Below, one piece after another: positions 59,225 through 64,000 of a DNA stretch of 64,000 bases. This DNA is from Cacajao melanocephalus. Lineage: Eukaryota; Chordata; Mammalia; Primates; Pitheciidae. The DNA lies in assembly GCA_963573385.1 (NCBI GenBank), contig CAUYLG010071453.1, forward strand, positions 21,970-85,969. The letters run 5' to 3'. The notes under the pieces were generated by a model. The model saw only the letters and a list, made by a program, of their open reading frames with translations, ran no database searches and was not told the origin of the DNA. The number at the start of each line of letters is the position of its first letter. Position 1 is the first letter of the stretch. The position numbers and the translations under genes are program-made.

Positions 59225-59455
59225 AGCAAATATATAGCACTCATGCAGTTTATTAAATGTATACATGTACAAGGCAGAACACTAAGTATCCAGCTTAACC
59301 CTTTCCACAACTCTATGAGGTTAATAATGTTTTACCTATTTTAGTGATGAGTTTAAGTAACTTCTTGAGGCTGTAGAATAAGTAACACTACGGTAAAATG
59401 GCATTTGCATCAATTCAGTATGACTCTAAACACATGGACTCCAGAGTTATGTAGA
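59225..59455 (-). mobile_element. MIR SINE, antisense, near full length
   Basis: Antisense MIR landmarks in order: 'acaaggcagaacactaagta' (59,269-59,288), 'ctctatgaggttaataatgt' (59,311-59,330), 'ttagtgatgagtttaagtaa' (59,341-59,360), then 'acatggactccagagtta' (59,432-59,449), the complement of the MIR start region. Confidence 0.82.
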
Positions 59456-60315
59456 GATCAGTATTAGAGACACTTGTTTTCAGCTTACTAGGTACAGCAT
59501 CTAGGGAAGCTGCTGATAACTCCAACACAGTTCTGAATACTCATATGTGTACTTAATAAATTGGTTTTGCTACTGATACTTAAAGTACATGGGCAACAAA
59601 ATCACAATCAAAATGATTTGTTAAATATAAAATAAGATCAAGGAAAGTTTAGTAATTTAAATATTCAACTACTTCAAGCTAATACTGTCCCATAGCAACA
59701 ATATCACTGGTTGTGTCTCAAACATAGAAGTAAGTACTCTTCAAGTACATATTAAAAATTTTGTTGGAAGGGATTGTATGCATATTAAATGTAATTGTGT
59801 ATATGTATAGATAGATGTAGATACATAGGTCTACAGACAAAAAGATATATAAATGCACATGTAACACATCATATTTTTGTCATACAAGCAACAAAAATGC
59901 TTCCCCAAATCTTCAAAATACTGAGAGTATGTAGTAGATAGACATTGAAAATGTTAAATTTCAGAGCATTTTAAAGATACAATCAGAAAATTTCCTTTGG
60001 CCAATGAGAAGAAAAAATAATCACTCTTATAATTTCTAGCAGCCAAACACAAAGCAAAGGTCTTGTATAAAAGTCTGGAAATTCCTAATATTAGATGGCA
60101 TAGAATCTTTTTTTACTGGGACATTGCTTAGATGGGTACTAAAAATAATTATTCCCATTCTTCTTCTGAAGTAAGGTCTACTTTGCTATTTTTTACCCAT
60201 TCTTTCCATAAACAAATACACGAATTTCCTTGATCTTAAACACTAATATATTAATCATAATGATATATTGACAAACATTGGTATGTATAAATCATTTCAA
60301 ACTTTATTTCACTAG
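59456..60315. other. Unclassified AT-rich non-coding DNA
   Basis: Nothing recognised apart from a short ATAG/ATGT-rich patch near 59,790-59,850. Confidence 0.4.
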
Positions 60316-60775
60316 CTGCTTTCAAATATTTTAACCACTTCCCATTATTCATAGAATAAAATAAGCAATCATCATCATGGTCTACAAGGCCTTGAGTACT
60401 TTAGTCATTTAAAAAATTTCTCCAGGCTTATGTTCCATCACTCTTTCTCTTCAGATATTAATAATAGGTTTTTCATAGTTCTTCAAAAGTTCCTTTATCT
60501 TTCCAGCCCTTGGCCTTTGAACATACTGTCCTTTTAGTGAAACACTTCTATTTCTACTTGGTTTTCTAGCTAAATCCTATTCATCCTTTAGTGCATACCT
60601 TAAGAATTACTTCTTTAGTGAAGCTATTCTCAAAGACAGATAAAGTCTTTTACTGTTAATATACTATTAATATAAAATAATATTAATCTCCAGTGCTTAC
60701 TATTTGTAAGAGCTAAACTGATACTTACAACAATTTATACATAGTATGTTTCAAATAAAAAGAATGAATAAATGA
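60316..60775 (+). mobile_element. L2 LINE 3' portion, sense
   Basis: L2 order: 'ccacttcccattattcatag' (60,335-60,354), 'atggtctacaaggccttgag' (60,377-60,396), 'tgttccatcactctttc' (60,431-60,447), 'ccagcccttggcctttgaac' (60,503-60,522), 'acttctttagtgaagctatt' (60,609-60,628), then a decayed 3' end with 'aaagaatgaataaatg' (60,759-60,774). Confidence 0.75.
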
Positions 60776-61164
60776 TTCTGTGCTTTTATTGAATTCCAAA
60801 AGTATTTTGGAATACTATACTTAAGAAAATCTAGATACATTAATATGAGATTAAGCCCTACTCAAAGTTATTTTGTTTCATGTGGGTGACTTTTCCGCTG
60901 AAGAATTTTTAAATAATATTGATTTGTATTATTTCTACCCCATTTACAAGTACTGCACACAGTAAATCTCAAATTTAGAAATAGCGACATTTCAGTTAAG
61001 TAGTTTTCAAAATTGTTTCATTATCTATTTTTTTTTAGTGATGATAGTTTAGCTCCTTAAATTCACAGCATATCTCTGATTTCTTCTACCCTCCACAATA
61101 TTTAGTGTTGGAATCTTTCTCGCTATCACTTTTATTATACCATAATCTTTCTTGACCGCATGAA
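60776..61164. other. Unclassified AT-rich non-coding DNA
   Basis: Nothing recognised. Confidence 0.4.
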
Positions 61165-61345
61165 TGGAGGGTTTACTTAATACCAGATACAATCTTCACA
61201 ACAATTTTGAGGTGAGGACAACTGTTGTCTTCCTTTTAAAAAATTAATAAACTGAGGCAACCTTCAAAGTGACTTCTTCCATTAGCAAATATCAGGAGAC
61301 AACTTTAACCCAGGAAGCCTATCTAAGGAGTCTCTTAAAAATTGG
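61165..61345 (-). mobile_element. MIR SINE, antisense
   Basis: Antisense MIR order: 'caatcttcacaacaattttg' (61,191-61,210), 'attaataaactgaggcaacc' (61,243-61,262), 'gtgacttcttccattagcaa' (61,269-61,288), 'ctttaacccaggaagcct' (61,303-61,320). Diverged, ends truncated. Confidence 0.7.
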
Positions 61346-62245
61346 CATAAAAGAATATGGGTTTTGTAGTATAAGATTGCCAGAATATCTAACAATCTGT
61401 GTATTCATAACAGATTAGCATAAATACACTCAAAAGCAGAACCACAGATGCTTGGAATAGAAACACCAGACAGATATTTCATCAGTGTGTGCTTCTGCAT
61501 CTGCCCAGGAAGGAGCTATCAAATAACAGCAAACATAGTTACCAAAAACAAAACTCGTTCTGATGTTTGTAACTCTTTTCTCTGACTCTAAATACATTGC
61601 TAATAACAATGTCATTCTGTTTCTAATATTATTTACTCTAATAAAGAAGTGAAAATCAGTTATCAATGTACACTTCCTGACATTGGCTTTCCTCATGAAG
61701 TTTGATGTTTTTTCTCCTGTATGTTAGTACTTTGTGTGACTAATAGCTTACACATTTCATTAACTAGCAAATGGTTCTATTTTGTTAATTACTAAATCAA
61801 ATAGTTGTGAACTATGTCTGGATTTTCTCAAATGTGAAAAAAATACAAAGAAGGTATTATAATTACAAAGTAGCACTTATTTTGCATGTTTGAGATACAA
61901 TATGTGAACATTTTAGAAAATTTGACTATAAAAATAAAATTGAGAAAAAATTGTCTAAAAAATATTTAATAATGTAACTCTCTATTAGTTTGATATAAAA
62001 CTAAATAAATAGTTCTTATTCTCATTCCCCTCTTAAAAATAGAAAAATCTTTTTGATCTGTGACTGTTTTTTAGAAAATTAGATATATTTCCCTTCTGCA
62101 GTTTTCAATAAATATAAAAATATAAACAGACTTTTGCCACCTTATGTAAAAAAGAGCTAAAATAAATTTTCACCCAAAATGAGGAACGATCAAAAAGGGT
62201 TGACACTTGTCCAAATTTGAGCCTATTCCATTATTTTTCAGTGTG
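61346..62245. other. Unclassified AT-rich non-coding DNA
   Basis: Nothing recognised. The minus-strand frame at 61,696-61,430 (88 codons) has no recognisable content. Confidence 0.4.
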
Positions 62246-62660
62246 TTAGGTCATTCCTGCATTGCTACAAAGAAATACTTGAGGCTGTGGAATTTATAGG
62301 AAAAGATGTGCAATTGACTCACCATTATGCAGGCTGTATAGAATACACAGCACTGCTATCAGCTTCTGTTGAGAACCTCAGGATGCTTACAATAATGATG
62401 GACGGTGAAGAGGAAACAGGTGTCTTATATGGTAAGAATGGGAGCAAGAGAGACAGTGAGGAGAAGAAGCTACATAATTTTTAAACAACCAGATCTCATG
62501 AGAATTCACTATTTTGAAGAAACACCAAGCCCTGAGGGATCCACTATCGTGACCTAAAAACACCAGGCCCCACTTCCAACCATGCCCCACTTCCAACACT
62601 GTGGATTACATTTCAACACAAGATATGGGGGGCAAATATTCAAACTGTATCATTTGTACA
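62246..62660 (-). mobile_element. THE1/MST-type MaLR solo LTR, antisense
   Basis: Antisense landmarks: 'gctacaaagaaatacttgag' (62,264-62,283), 'gaacctcaggatgcttacaa' (62,372-62,391), 'ccagatctcatgagaattca' (62,489-62,508), 'aggccccacttccaac' (62,565-62,580) and 'ttcaaactgtatcatt' (62,639-62,654), the complement of the LTR start. More diverged than the LTR at 10,536. Confidence 0.82.
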
Positions 62661-64000
62661 TAGAGGAATAGAAAAGAAAGACCATGTAGTCTTAGACACG
62701 GAGAGAAGATCACTGTCTAGACTTTCCAGTATAGGGGAGTTACCGTGCTGCTTCAAATTGGATGCCTGAAGTTTTCTGTATATTTTCAGTAACCTACCTT
62801 TATATACTGGGCTTATCAAAAGATTCTTGGATCCTTGAAACTAAACGTTTCCTGAGTAAAACAATCTCATTCTAAACAATTAACCTGAGAGTGTATTTGT
62901 CATGCAACAGAACTTCTTTTGATTGTATATAGATAAACAAAGCTGTTTACATTTGGATTATGTAATACATAGGAAGGATAATCCTTCATCAGGTATATTC
63001 AGATATTGACTCCTTACTTTACAATTTTTTTACTCTAGTGATATAATTATCAAATAAAATGTTTATTTTTAGAACTTTCAATATATTAAAGTTTTTAAAA
63101 GCAAAACAATAATTACATTTAAAAATTAGGAATGACTGCAAAACTATATAAGAACTATTTATATTTTTATCTAACTCTATAACTACCTCTAAGATATATA
63201 GACAAAAAATCATAGAAAAAGTCTGAGTTCTAGGTTATCCTCATTAAACTGTGACACTTACTTTTATGTAAGTATCAATCATAAAATCCCCTTCCCCCTC
63301 TCTTTACAAGTGCAGCCACTGGTAGTGGTGACACCAAATGCTAGTTTAAAGACAGACAGCATCATTCTTAGAGTCAGTTGGGAGTGGCCACTGTTCAGTG
63401 ATTTCAGACTTGACAGAGTTCCATCCTGGTCCTCTGTACAATACCTTTCTTACAGGGAAAAGAGCTGCTAAGCTCAAAGTTATATGGTCACCTTGATCCG
63501 ATATCCTTCCTTCCAGATCACTGTCCTGATAACCGCCACCTGAAAAACCCAGACTAAATGTTTCACCAGTTTGTTCCAGGACCTGCATAGAAATGGATCT
63601 CTTCTTCAATGTGTCCTCTACAGGGTGGGCTATGCTGCAATTATGTTTATCTCTAAGCCTAGGAATAGAAGACAGGGAACAAATAGCAGATCTTGTCACA
63701 CACTGTAGACACAGCTTAAATAGGCTGGTGTGTCCATGCTCAGGTGCAAAACTCTCCTCATGATGAGAGTTTGAACCTGGTAGAGATAGACAAAGGGAGA
63801 GCAGCCAAAGGCCAGGAGCTGGCTCTTTCCTTACTAGCATATTCTTGCTCAGAGCTTAGAAGAGTCTAAGAACACTCCACTCAAATGTGACTTTCCACAT
63901 TATTAGGAAGGTATGTTTGTCAGGTTAAGAAGATAAAACATATTTCATTGATTGCTTTATAAGTTTGGGATATTCAACACATATTATGTGGACTTTAATT
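62661..64000. other. Unclassified DNA with a 164-codon minus-strand frame
   Basis: 62,661-63,290 is AT-rich without recognised content. 63,290-63,860 is less AT-rich and could be an LTR or unique sequence. A minus-strand frame is open from 63,840 to 63,346 (164 codons). The peptide has a leucine-rich start but no recognised domain, and no promoter, splice or Kozak evidence makes it a gene. It is recorded as the longest frame outside a recognised repeat. Confidence 0.3.

Overview
This window looks like AT-rich primate, most likely human, nuclear DNA from a gene-poor intergenic region or a large intron. The evidence is the repeat content: Alu SINEs, primate L1P LINEs, older L1M, L2 and MIR elements, ERVL-MaLR LTRs (THE1/MST and MLT1) and a Tigger-type DNA transposon. 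CpG is scarce and long open frames are absent. I found no intact protein-coding gene, no tRNA or rRNA gene, no CRISPR array and no prokaryotic-type operon. The longest open frames are chance products of repeats or microsatellites, or lie in sequence without coding signatures. Family names were assigned by recalling consensus sequences, not by running a repeat-masking program, so subfamily calls and edges are approximate, typically within 5-50 bp.

Layout. 1-1,084 is unclassified DNA with a small cluster of regulatory-type motifs. 1,085-4,795 is an antisense primate L1 carrying 5'UTR, part of ORF1 and the last part of ORF2, with about 3 kb missing inside. 4,796-10,962 is older L1M debris with two Alus, a 162-bp near-perfect duplication and a THE1/MST LTR. 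10,963-19,870 is old DNA with MIR, L2, MLT1, Alu and L1M fragments. 19,871-23,149 is mostly unclassified and holds a perfect hairpin and an exon-like segment. 23,150-25,180 is an antisense L1M split by a Tigger/MER8-like element. 25,180-29,344 is mostly unclassified.

29,345-29,845 is the most unusual part of the window: an Alu split by about 200 bp of locally copied direct and inverted repeats. 30,272-35,940 holds L1, Alu and MLT1 fragments plus a rearranged local duplication beside a (TC)n tract. 40,130-43,195 is a nested set: a sense L1M interrupted by an antisense L1M, which is itself interrupted by a FLAM monomer with a 9-bp target duplication. 45,460-52,335 is mainly L1M/L1MA. 52,658-55,820 is a second antisense primate L1 with both ends present and its middle missing. 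56,455-62,665 has an L1P 3' end, two antisense MIRs, an L2 and a THE1/MST LTR. The rest, to 64,000, is unclassified.

The elements do not form a pathway. The history is layered retrotransposition with decay, plus several local rearrangements whose breakpoints carry microhomology or foldback repeats. I see no new gene system. The best new observation is the template-switch-like patchwork at 29.3-29.8 kb.
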